From Pyrenopolyporus hunteri (lineage: Eukaryota; Ascomycota; Sordariomycetes; Xylariales; Hypoxylaceae): a stretch of DNA of 64,000 nt. The stretch covers positions 1,178,001 through 1,242,000 of the forward strand of contig CADCXC010000011.1 in the NCBI GenBank assembly GCA_902806595.1, read 5' to 3'. Below are positions 1 through 11,363 of this stretch, piece after piece. A program made the translations under genes and the position numbers. Position 1 is the stretch's first letter; every line of letters starts with the position of its first letter. The notes under the pieces are model-generated. The model was given only the letters and a program-made list of their open reading frames with translations, did no database searches and was not told the origin of the DNA.

Positions 1-1692
1 ACGCTGGCGGCTTACGCAATGGACGAAGACGGGTGAAGTGGTTAGCAATATTGAGCAGCTTGCCCTCGCTGAATGGAAGGCCCAGTATTTCCATTCCAAT
101 AGGGACACCGAGCGGAGCATCGTCCGATGGCCGCGAGAACCCAACCGGCACAGTTACTACCGGGACACCTGTCAACGCGGCAAGGATACCGTTACGTCCA
201 ACCTGGGACGGCGAACCGATCTTGACCACGAGATTCCTCTGCTCCGGGTAGATGATAGCATCCAACCTATACCTAGCGAACGTCGCATTCAACGTCGCTT
301 TGAGATCTTCGATGCCCTGCTTAGCCGCGGCATACGCCTGGTCGGCAGGTGACGAAGTTCTTGACTTGTTTATAAAGCCGTATTGAATCGGGATAACTAG
401 GAACTTTCCGTTGTCGTACACCTCGTCCCAAGTAGTTGCCCTGTCCCCGTAATGGGTCGGATCCGACAGATAATCGTCCAGTCCCTCTTTGAACTCAAAC
501 TGCTGGACATCAAGTTCGGCGGCAAGCGACGTCGCGTTGTAGACTGCTTCTGTCACGTTGACGATTTCAACCCCCTGGGATCTAAAGAAATTGATAGTGC
601 TTGCCAGAGTATCGATCACCGGAGTTGTCTCATCGGATACCGTGTGATTCCAAAATCCGTTCAGTAGTCCAATCCTAAGTCCTGTCAAGCTCCCATCATC
701 CAGACCCGTCGTATAGTCTATCCCCCTAGCTTCCGGCGGGACCAAGAGAGTGGCGTTATCGCCTTTATCGGCACCGACACTCGCCATCACCGTCAGCGCA
801 ATAGCGAGGTCCTTAACCGTCCTTGCGATAGGCCCAATGCTATCCTGCGTAAAACTGATAGGCATGATACCCGCTCTCGATATGAGGCCGCGCGTCGGCC
901 GCACACTAACAAGATTGTTTGCGCTTGCAGGACTACGGAGGCTGTTGACGGCATCCGTACCTGTGCCAAAAACGGAGAGGCTTGTTGCTACCGCGGCACC
1001 GGTCCCGCCACTACTGCCTCCAGGGGTCCGACTGTGGTCGTACGGATTGATGGTCTGTCCGCCTAACGAGGACACCGTGAGGCCCTCCAACGCCACTAGT
1101 TCGATCTTGGTCAGCATGGCTTCATGTCAAATACCCACCCGGCGTCTGGAAGGGGGAGTGGTTATGAGAGCACGATGATTTACATACTCTCGTGCAGATT
1201 CGTCTTGCCTAATATAATAGCGCCTTCTTTCTTAAGAGCCTTGACAGAAGGAGCATCGTCTCTTGGCTTGTTTCCAGCTAACGCAACACATGACCCCGTC
1301 GTATTTGTGCTTACGGCGTCGTAGTTGTCTTTCAACAGGACTGGGATGCAGATCAACCTCCCTGCGACATCGCCAGCAGCAAGTTTCTCATCCAACTCGT
1401 CTGCCGCAGAAAGTGCGTCCGGGTTGAGGCTAATGAGCGCATTTATAGTCGGGTTAAACTCCTCGATACGGGAAAGGAATGAGGATACCACAAAACGGCA
1501 GGTGGTCGTTTTCGAGAGCAGAGCTGCCCGTACGCTTCCTACAGTCGATTCTAGGGGTTCAAACGGGGTATAGCGAGCGCCGGCAACTATTGTCTGGAGA
1601 ATGAAGGCTACGAGTATCCAAGTCATCATAGGATTTCTTATCCTTAAGAAGTCAACGAAACCCGATTCGAGAGGCCTCGTACTAAATTCCAT
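1..1692 (-). CDS. Secreted amidase (amidase-signature family), 3' part beyond window
   Basis: Hydrolase of the amidase-signature family, expected to cleave a C-N amide bond; substrate unknown. Exon 1 is 1692-1188, intron 1187-1096 (92 nt, GTATGT donor, CTGAC branch, CTAG end), exon 2 runs from 1095 off the window start with no stop. Splicing restores the run GLTVSSLGGQTINPYDHSR followed by PGGSSGGTG. The Ser-cisSer-Lys triad is visible: Lys in LLKDNYD (residue 121), Ser in GGSSGG (about 197), Ser in the DAVNSLRSPAS run (about 220). The usual Gly-Gly before the nucleophile is Val-Asn here. Met22 (codon 1629-1627) starts a clear signal peptide (MMTWILVAFILQTIVAGA), so translation probably starts there, not at 1692. 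At least 511 residues are visible, with several N-glycosylation sequons. Family call is secure; the C-terminus is missing only because the window ends. Confidence 0.9.
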
Positions 1693-1761
1693 TGTCCAAG
1701 AAAATCTATATGCCTATAGATGCTTCCCGGGCTCGATCGATACCTCGTCGCAGGTCTAAGC

Positions 1762-1770
1762 TTTATATAT
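1762..1770 (-). promoter_or_regulatory. Probable TATA box of the amidase gene
   Basis: On the minus strand this reads TATATAAAG, about 135 bases upstream of the favoured amidase start codon (1629). Position and sequence fit a core promoter; there is no direct evidence. Confidence 0.35.
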
Positions 1771-3343
1771 GTGATCCCAACTGTGCACAAGGTTCCAAAA
1801 ACACCCACCTTGTACCTCCAGTTTACCCAGCCCGCCGAGACCAAAATAATCTGGTGTTGGATCCCGTATTATGGACAACAGCTCTAGGGGGCCCCCACAT
1901 CCATATCTCTCTCGAGTCATATGGACGCTCGAATTACCTATTCTTGACTCTATTCTCACCTAATACGACTAGTTGACTCGCAACATGAAGCAGGCATAAG
2001 GAAACTGAAAGAACCTCCCAGTAAATGTTGGTTGATATTTGACAACTTTCCCAATCCACACCGGCGCCCCGCATCGTCAAGCACGGGAGATTACGAAGTG
2101 CATGTATGTAAGCACGTGGTTAAGATTCAAGTTCATTGACAAACTAGTATCGTTAGGTCTAGCTATAGTATGTACCTGGGAGGCACAAAAAAGCAAACCA
2201 TGCTCCTTGCGGCCCTGAGCCCAGACTCGCCCACCGCAAACCCGGAACAAACTCGCAAACTTTGGGTTATTAGTCTATACAAAGTAGGCGCTTCCCCTGT
2301 CGTGTAACTGTCGCGAATCCATAAGTTAGAGGAGGGAGTTGTAGATGTAGGTAGGCTATATATCCGACGGTAGAGAGGAACGATCAATCGATAGTCCCAA
2401 AGTCTCGGTAACTCTTATGATTAGAGCAAATACTCCTATTCCCCCACTTCCGCCCTATGCAAATGATTCCAAATATCTGGATCATTTATAGAACGGACGA
2501 ATTCCCTTTCCATCGCCATTCCCCCGTGCGTGGAAGGCACAGAGGAAGGCTCAGACAAACGAGCTAGCCCCATCGCGTAATCATGATCGGCAGAAGAACC
2601 AACAGCCTCCTAATGGTGGTAAGCAGAAAGCGAGTCTTGTGATATAACAATCGCGCATATAATAACCCACGAGTATAGCGTGTTTGATATGATTTAGCGG
2701 ATTTGGTGCTCTATATCGTGTTGGTAAGATTCCGTCATCGTGTTCGGTCGTCGAAGAGACTGTAAGTGACTAGTTCCTTAGGTCTAGCTTCGTCCCCCTT
2801 TCTTGGTTCTGTCAGCGATAATTCCCTATCTTGTTACAAGGCTAAGTTGCGATCGACCAACTCTTAAATGTTACGATAAAGTAGATTTGGGCCTTCCGGC
2901 AACCTGAATATATCGTGTCTACATAGGCACATGTTTTAATGTAAGGCGAAGTTCAACGTTTGGTGAACCTAAATACTGTGTCGGGGGACACACTGTTGGT
3001 TTATTAATCATGGCTTGACGGGCGGATAGGACAACTGTATGGTAAGCGTTCATGAATGCAATCCAAACACCAGAAAGCGTCAGGTGGAGCAGTAAACTAC
3101 TTCCATTCTTCATCTCTATGTATACCTAAACTCGATCTTGCAGCGACAGGGGGCGACGGCACGTGTACTCTATCTACATGGCCCTTAGCGATTCCACCAA
3201 CATCAATAGCCCTCCGTGGTCTCGGTCTCTATAGCAAGAGGTTACATAGGACTCGGGTTCGCGGGGACATGTTATCTTCTCCTCACACGCTGGAGTAAGA
3301 AGGCAACACGAGACCTTCCCCGATACCCGAAAATCTCATCATG
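1771..3343. other. Intergenic region, no gene recognised
   Basis: Ordinary base composition. Only short open frames (up to about 94 codons) with no recognisable motif, no paired splice signals and no support from the opposite strand. It holds the amidase promoter at its left end and the 3' flank of the minus-strand gene ending at 3344 at its right end. Confidence 0.5.
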
Positions 3344-4862
3344 CTAATGAGATGTGACGCCTTTTCGAGGCCTCACCCTGACATTGCCCTCCTGCAGGGC
3401 CTTGTCTGAAATGTCGGCGAGCGGATCCTTGCCGTCGAGCGCGTAACTAGCACGTTCGTCCCGTGACATCTTCAGGATGTTATACCTTTCGCCGCCGATC
3501 TTGTAGTCCTTGGAGAACTTCTTGAACTACGGTAGCAAGCGCGTGTCAGCAACGCAGTCCTTCACCAAGGAGGGGGGGGGGGGGGGGATTCAAGATGAGA
3601 ACTCACCTTCTTCTTCCAGTCCCACCTATCGGACCTGGCCGTACCGGAGATCGGCTTGATCTTACCCCCGCTCGCCCTATCGAGCGCCTTCACCTTCTCG
3701 TCCGTGCCGTAGCATCCCGCCTTGCCGAGGTCGATGCCGGCCTTCCTCGCGTAGGCGACGACCTCTTTCCGGTACGGCAGCTCGAAGCCTTGGACGTCCA
3801 AGTTATCGGTCCAGTACAGGTAAAACGTCATGATGAGCCCGAGGTCCTTGATCTCGGAGTCGGCCCTCAGCAGCTTGGCCCGGTCGAGCTCGTTCAGCGC
3901 CGTGAGCAGGGCCCGGCCGATGAGGTTCACGGTGACCTCCAGCCTCTTGGTGTCGCCCGTCGCTGTTCGCGCGATATGTTAGTTCAGACACGCTGGGTTG
4001 GATTGAGTTGCCGTGGACTAACAGATCCACCCCTGGAGGGGTATTTCCAGGAGCCACTGCATCATGGCGGCTACGATCGCCCACATCTGCTTCAGGCTCT
4101 TCTTGTTGCGCTTCTTCCTCATGAACTCCTTATCGAAGGCGATGAGCTAGGACCAGGTCAGTTCGTCTGCGATTTGAGAGTATGAAGCCCGGGCCAAGCT
4201 GCCCCTCCCCTTACCATGTTCTCCACCATTTCTTGCATGCCTTGGCCGTGGAAATGCTTGTGGATGTGCATGTTGAAAAAGTCGGGGTTCGTGTACGAGG
4301 CCCGCCTCTCCCATGCGGAGAATAGCTTCCAGGTCTCCCACATGGCGATCCATCGATGATCCGGGTGCTCGGAGGCTGGCTTCATCTCGATGTTGTCTTC
4401 CGCTCTTATCTCCCGGTTATATTCTTCCAGCAGCTCCTCATCGTCTACCTGGTCTTCTTCATCCTTGTCCTCGTTCTCATTCTGGATGTCAAAGAATGGA
4501 CGGAACATGCAGTAGTATTCATAGGGAGGCCGGAGTCCCGAGCTCTCATCGTGATTCTATAGGCCGGTTGAGTAAGAGCTTCGACTCGGCACATTGAGGT
4601 TGAGGATGGAAATGCATACCTCTTCGTCATCTTCAGACGAACTAACTGTCACTTCATCACTGTCATCGACCCATTCACCACCTCTGGTTATTCTTGCGGC
4701 GCCAGCCCGGTCACCCGAGGTCGACTCGGAATGTGTGCGCTTTCTCCGAGAGGTGAGGAGACCGGGGGGTGAAAATCTATATAAGAGATAGGCGGAGACC
4801 AAAACCGGCGCAATGGACAGCACCAGCGTCTTCTTGGATGGAATAGTGCTCAGCATAGCCAT
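3344..4862 (-). CDS. Membrane-anchored protein of unknown function, 415 aa, five exons
   Basis: I do not recognise a named family. Model: exons 4862-4620, 4556-4215, 4146-4023, 3962-3607, 3526-3344; introns of 63, 68, 60 and 80 nt. Every junction has GT..AG, phases agree (0,0,1,0), and the frame stays open to a TAG at 3344. Residues about 12-28 form one membrane segment (TLVLSIAPVLVSAYLLY) followed by a basic stretch (SRRKR), suggesting an N-terminal anchor. A very acidic stretch follows (DDSDEVTVSSSEDDEE, then DEEDQVDDEELLEEY). The rest is a soluble, Trp- and His-containing region (WIAMWETWKLFSAWERR, HIHKHFHGQGMQEMVENM) and a Lys-rich C-terminus. Intron 4 carries a 16-base homopolymer run. 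The consistent splicing and biased amino-acid make-up make it a real gene; function is open. Confidence 0.75.
3572..3587 (+). repeat. G16 homopolymer inside an intron
   Basis: Sixteen consecutive G on the plus strand (C16 in the transcript) inside intron 4 (3606-3527) of the minus-strand gene. Its length is prone to slippage and sequencing error, but it lies outside the coding exons. Confidence 0.9.
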
Positions 4863-7800
4863 CACAACAAGGAGCGAGTCTCGGGGTAATTTTTACTTCT
4901 CTTTCTCTCTCTCTTCAACCGTTTTGAATGTTTTTTTATCAGCTCATGTACGTTTCTTTTATTTTTCTGTTTCCCTTTTTCATCGGCCCACTGCCACGAA
5001 CGCGAATCCCTCACGGTTAGTCACGTTTTTAGGGATGGAGCAGTGTGGATGGAGGCTGGTCCAGCGCTATGGCCACATGCACCCCTCCGTATGCGCAGAC
5101 CGCCTCTTCGAGAAGCATTAACGCCCCCCATGCTCTCTAGTATATTAACGGCGCTTACGACTATGAACCAGATTCCACACTACTCCGAGCACATCGTCAT
5201 CGGTTTCAAGTAGTAAGGACGTCCTTCTACCTACGTTACTGACGATAGAGACCTTTTATTGCTTCCAATATCCATCTTACCTATGTATAACCCCAAACAA
5301 GATTCAAGCCACAGATAAGACAAGGGTGGTTGGGCGTAAGCGAATCTAACTGGCCGGCAACGGAGCGTTCTTAACACTCGCCCAGAGTCCGGCGCCACCC
5401 AGCCTTCGGACAGAAGAGTCTTTCCGTACCCGTGAGACGTCATTGATTCTGTCGCTAGGTTTTCCACGTGCTAGCATAGGTACCTAATCTACTCACAACA
5501 CAAACGTCTCAGGAGCAAAGAACTAAAGGCACCGTCCACCTAATTGTGCCTTATACTAGAGACGTACACTATATAATATAGAAAGACACTATTACTACCA
5601 GAACGGCATCATCCAGCCCACCAAGACGTCTAGCCAGCATCCATTGGGTTTCGAATTTCCCCCGTCGGAGATTTCAGGCGTGGAAGCTAAAAGCACTGGT
5701 TGACGATCGGGAAAAGTGGATTAGATGGGACCTCTTTTTTGCCTTGGAGGGGGGAGCCACCGCGATTGACGTGTTCTATACCCACTAACGCCTCTCCCGT
5801 TGGGTTTCAATACGAACACACTTCCTCACTCCACGCGGGCCGTACGATCTAGGCTCGAACGATACGTAGAGCCGTAGTACGGTATTCGCTGGCATCCCAC
5901 GATGCCCAGTACGTAAGTGTGTAGGTAGGTAAGTAATGACGAGCAGATGTGCGCAATGGGAGATCTGGAGAAACGGATGAGTTTAGTTGACAACGAAGTC
6001 GCGCTAGAAGGTCTGGCTTTGGGCTTCTTGGTGTTTCGCTACGCGCGACCCAGTTTACCCCTTACATAGCTCCGGATGTAAATTGGAGTTAGCCCGAATC
6101 TACCCCCCCTTTTTAGTCATCGAAGCACAACTGGGCGTAAAACTTAATATAGGTAAATATCTCAAATTAGTGGTTGAACTGGATCGAGAATGAATTAAAT
6201 AGCTATAGAAGCCGTGACTAAATATTTACCTTAGGTATATGTTAGGGTGGTACGTAACTCTAAATCGGATATTTACCATTGGCAGATAATGCTGTCCACT
6301 AAACTTCTCATAAGCTGATAAAGGATACGGGTGTGGACTTTGTCAACATCAGATAATATAATCCAACTGCAACATATATCACGAGGATCACTCAACAAAG
6401 TTAGTTTTATTTGAATTTTTAGAGCGCACTGGTTCTTTATCTTCATGTCCTATGGTGTACTTCCTATGTCACCAGTGTGTTCCGACTATGGTGCCAATGA
6501 GATTATTTTTGTCTCCGTTTATTCTCAACACTCTAGATAGTTCATGATATGTAATAAGACTCTTTTATAGGGAGTTAGCACCCTGAGATGATTGCGTTCA
6601 AACTACCTTTGACATAGATGGCTGGAGTTACTTGCACGGTTCCTTGGCAAACTTGTGGTAAGTATACCTTGAGCCTCAACTCTCTAAACAGGAGGAGAGA
6701 TGTGTGTAGGGAAGGCAATCGGTGGTTAGTTACGTGTAAATAATATAATCCTATCTTCTGGACAAGTTGTAATATCCGAGAGGGAGCCCCCACCCCTTGA
6801 GTTGTGTTTAAGCTTATTTCGTACCATGGAACTAAATGCCAACAAGGCCCCCGCGCCGATTGGGCGGCACTCGCGGGACCTTTTTACTCCCTATAGGAAG
6901 TGGATATAATATATACCTCTAAGCAGGTGGAATACGTGTAGCATTCCATAGTCACAGTAGATATCGCTTAGTTCTCTATCCAGACCTGTGGTCTTATGAG
7001 CATATAGTGTCCTAAACACTTAAGCAGACTCGAGTCTTTCTCACATGTGCTCTATATGATATCAGAAGGGACTTAACCCCTATCCAAGTGAGTCCCTTAG
7101 AGTATCACAATCCGGTGCCGTATGGATCCTACTATGGTTGTTGCCGCAGGTTTTTACTTGCCATTGAGGTTGCCCAAGCAGCGTTAGGAATCCTAATACG
7201 AGTCATCTGACCCGTGTGAGACTGGTTTAGGTTAACTGAAAATGCGAATATGATGAATCCCCAAGGCTATTCTTAGTATAGAACGCATGTTACCTAGCTG
7301 TGTAAGACATTACCAATAAACTACGTTAAAAATGCGTATTTCCTTTCGCCCTACTTATAAGCTTGATCCCTAATAATGTAGTTGACAATCTTTTAGACCT
7401 ACATGAGCCCCGTTCAAGGGGATATCCCAATAGGCCGAGCGGAAGAGCCGCTACAAGATTAAGTAAAGAGATCATTTCGCGACAATACCCGCAAACGCCT
7501 ATTTCACCACTTCCCCCTCTTTCACGTCACGAATCGGCATATCCGGGTCTGCCGTGGCGCGGAAAGCCGTCTTTGCTTGGAGTCCATCGTACCCCGACAT
7601 TGTCTGGCAGCGCTTCGCGACCCAAACAAACCGTTGGAGAGGGCTTCTGGTCCGGGGTGGTATGCAGCGTCTGCTGGCTCCCAGGGTCTAACTTGCAGAT
7701 AGATGCCCTTATGGTAGGAATTGCGCATGCAGGGCACGATCATGCCATCCATGGCCCAGTACGTCATGTTTTATGTGTGTGGTACCCACGTGGCGAGGCA

Positions 7801-10170
7801 GGCATTTCTATCATCATTTGGTCAGCGAAGATCTACTATACTCCATGTGCCATACATGTAGGCCCTTTTCCGGGGGGTTGATTCATCTCAGGGTCCTTGT
7901 GACTAGGAACGGTGTTCATGGAGAAGCTTGGCGGCCATGCAATTCGGATTAGACGTTGGGCACGCTCGCAGTACTCAATAACGAGCGCGTGTTGGGCTGC
8001 GGAAGATCTCCCTATATAGTCGTAGTGATTGGGTACCGAGATAATTGTAGAGGACCCTTTGAGCAGCAGCTTTCTACTGTAAGCAAGCATAGGTGGAAAC
8101 GCATATGGCGGACATTCCCTAGAGCGGATCCGCGTTACATTTGACCGGGCGGAGGGGACGATCTAATCGAGCAGGACGGAAAGGGATTGGATGCTATCTC
8201 CGGAATGCTAGATCAATTCAAGTTATATTATTCGAAGTCGGGGTTGTTGGCAGGTAGACAGTTTGCGATTTCGTTGCCGTAACGAATGGTTTGTTACCTG
8301 CTTAAACCCCGAGAGTTGGGTTGCCGCGATGACGAATGAGCTAATATGATGAGTAACCTACCTACATTCCTTCATAGCTGCCCGAGCTACCTATACTCCA
8401 GCGAGCTAAGAGTTCGGGATCAACATACTCGCGGTTAAGGCTCTTGATAAGAGGTAATCTAACGTTATGGAATATGGTAACTTATATGCCATAAACGCAT
8501 GCGCGTGATCATAGCCGGCTATATGAATATCGTGTAAGATAATCCGATAGTAGATCATACCGAGTCCTCCCGCGTATATGGCGATCCATTTCCGAACTCG
8601 TAGGGTATAACCTGGAAGAGCGGCTTTGCGCTTCTGCTTTTACCGTCGCTGGAACCAGTCTGTCGGAAACCTGACCTATGCATAATAGGTATAGGTACTA
8701 TGGGGTACGTTTTAGCTGCCGTCCCCGGTTTCGGGGCGATGCGGTGTTCTAGATGTAAATGTGCGGGTTCCATCTTTCAGGTCGAAGGCTTGTCATGAAA
8801 CTTCCCTCACTGGTCGAATCTCGGCATAGCATGCTAGAATGATACCTAATGTATGTGGACGGCATTTGAGGATCATCACGCGATCAGCACAGGGAAGGAA
8901 AGAGAAAAGCTTGTATGTCTTTTTTTCCTTCCATGTCGGGCTACTACCTCGCGGCACTCTCGTCTGCGTAATCAGACGACGTGTTTTCATACGACTCCTT
9001 AGCCAATTGCCATCTGAGGCTAGGTATATAAATGATGGACCGATGATCAGGATTTGGGTAGCAAACTCCTAAGAGTAGGTAGTCAGCACGACAATAGAAT
9101 TGTCGTGATATAGGAGGCTGGCCAAGCAGGTCCACGTAGAGGTCTGTCACCGATTCAATAGGAGATGATTGAACCGACCAGCCAGCCAAGCGGGGCACTT
9201 CTATGTGATGAGCTCTGATACTTTCTCCGTCCTCTGCAGCTGAAGCTAAGTCGAAAGGGGAATGTGTTCTTGGGCTTGCCTTTGTAGAGATGTGACTCTG
9301 TGCCCTATATTGGCCAGCATCACGATGCCCGTGTCCGCTACTGCGCAATGGATGGCGTGCTGTAACGGAAAGCGCCAGGAAAGAAATACGGGTTGCTGGC
9401 ATTACTACTCTGCCACCCTAGAGCGTCAGCCTCTGGGAGTACATTCTTAGCTAGGCCAGGGAATACACATCCCATAGGGAACCGCATTTGACACGGTACG
9501 TATACCAAATACTAGGGCCGGACGATGGAAGAATGCGGGTTGCAGGTTGCGGAGAGATGCAACCGGGTAGGGAAATTATTCTCTCTCTACCTCATCAGCC
9601 GCCGAAAAATCAGTTTTGCGCGCGTACGTGATGTGTATGACCGGACAACTAGGCCGCTTGAGGCAGCTAGCAATCGGTAAGGCGGCCGGTCGTGTAGATC
9701 ATAGAAGAAAAGGGGACGTGATATATAACAGGCATGATGTATATATAATTGGTAGCAAGTTGTTGCTTTGGAGGTTTAAGAGGGAGAGAAGAAACCTGAG
9801 GGTGAGATATGATTAGGTACTGTAGGTAGGTGGATAGTGCCCCGCATTAGGGGGAATAAGCACATAGAATATCAAAACCAAGTAACAACTTGGAAGCGAC
9901 CTGGGCTTACATACATCCTTAGAGGTATGTACAATACATTGAATGCAAATCCCCTTCCAATGATAGGTACTTATCACCTGTATACCTACCTACATGTACC
10001 TAGCTACATAGAAGAGGGGGAGGGTGACGCCAGGGGGGTTGGCAGCCTCGGTGGAGGAGGCATCTACCCCCCACCTTCATGTATTATACATGCAGGCTGT
10101 CAGATTAGGTATGTGAGATACATATATAAGTGGTACATATGTACGTACTTGAAGGTACCACAGCGGTAAC
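4863..10170. other. Gene-poor 5.3-kb region of ordinary composition
   Basis: No gene I can support. The longest frames (7363-7881 plus, 172 codons; 8944-9402 minus, 152 codons; 7522-7767 minus, 81 codons) show no family motif, no signal peptide or membrane pattern, and no splice signals linking them into a longer protein. G+C is near normal, so this is not RIP-degraded DNA. Near its right end (about 9960-10010) it carries TACCTACC/GGTAGG-type motifs also seen in other intergenic stretches of the window. It ends at AT block 1. Confidence 0.5.
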
Positions 10171-10285
10171 CGGTAAATGTAGACAACGGTTATATATTTA
10201 AAAACGATTTCTTAATAACATAAATTTAATTAAACGGTAATCGTTTTTTTTACGATAACGATTTTTTATATAAAATAGAAATAAT

Positions 10286-10292
<7 letters not shown>

Positions 10293-10329
<37 letters not shown>
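10293..10329 (+). repeat. T37 homopolymer at the edge of AT block 1
   Basis: Thirty-seven consecutive T. It could be the poly-A tail of a minus-strand retroposon degraded by RIP, or plain low complexity; nothing else nearby decides this. Confidence 0.85.
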
Positions 10330-10331
<2 letters not shown>

Positions 10332-10435
10332 GTTATTACGATTACGAAACGATTATATAATTACTTACTTAAATATTTAAATACTTACCTATTTATTTAA
10401 ATATTTAAAATATTTTATTTTATAAAGATTTAAAA

Positions 10436-10705
10436 ACTTAAAAAAAAATTTAAAAATTTAAAAATTTAAAAATTTAAAGATTTAGATTTGAAAAAAAATT
10501 TAAAAAAAAATTTAAAAAAAAATTTAAAAATTTAAAAACTTAAAAATTTAAAGATTTAAAAATTTAAAAACTTAAAAATTTAAACTTAAAAAGAAATTTA
10601 AAAAAAAATTTAAAAAAAAAAGATTTAAAAAAAAAAAATTTAAAAAAAGGAAATTTAAAAGGAAAAAATTTAAAAAAAAAAATTTAAAAGGAAATTTAAA
10701 AATAT
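10436..10705. repeat. Low-complexity (AAAAATTT)n tract
   Basis: Irregular tandem of A-runs and TTTAAA units, mostly 8-12 bases per unit, over about 270 bases. No coding potential. Confidence 0.8.
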
Positions 10706-11094
10706 TATAAAAAAAAAAAATCGAACGTAAAATTAAAAAATAATTTCTTTATATATTATATTATTATATAATATTTACGCGTCGTAATATTAAAAATAAA
10801 AATAAAAAACGCGTAAAATAATAAAAAATTATTTTTTAAAAAATAACGTTTTTTTATAATTAATGTTTTTTAAATATATAATCGTTTTTTATTTTTATAA
10901 TTTATCGTTACGATATATATATATTTAAATATTTAAATAAATAATTATTATATTTTAATTAATTTAATATATTAATGTATTTATATTTTTATATTATATG
11001 AAAAATATATATATCGTAATAAAGTTTTATAAATATATAAAATCGTTTTAAAAGCGTAATACGAAACTATTTATAAAAAACATTTATTTAAATT

Positions 11095-11363
11095 TATAAT
11101 TATGTAACTTTATATTAAAAAATTTATCGTAACGGTAATAATAATAAATATACTTTTATTAAATATTTCGTCGTTTTAAATAATAAAAATTTAAAATATA
11201 TACTTTAAAAAAATATATAAATATCGATTAATGTAAAATTAATTAATTACATTTATATATAAATAAATATAATAAATATAATTTTTTTTTATAATTTTTA
11301 CATTAAATAATCGTTTAATATTTTTTTACGATTTATTAATTAATAATTTTTTATTATTTAATA
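11095..11363 (+). repeat. Left LTR of element 1
   Basis: Matches 17223-17491 along its length. It contains the conserved core AATAATAATAAATATA followed by an ATTTCGTCGTTTTA segment, which also identifies the dispersed copies in AT block 2. Confidence 0.75.

Noticed and set aside
1550..1572. tRNA T-arm-like GGGGTTCAAACGGGG
   Set aside because: Lies within the amidase coding exon; no matching acceptor stem or anticodon arm around it.
3595..4185. 196-codon plus-strand frame
   Set aside because: Antisense to exons 3 and 4 of the membrane-anchored protein; crosses its introns and shows no family pattern.
7363..7881. 172-codon plus-strand frame as a gene
   Set aside because: No domain or signal; overlapping minus frames of similar quality. 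Kept only as a note in the gene-poor region.
8944..9402. 152-codon minus-strand frame as a gene
   Set aside because: No motif, no splice continuation; sequence reads as random.
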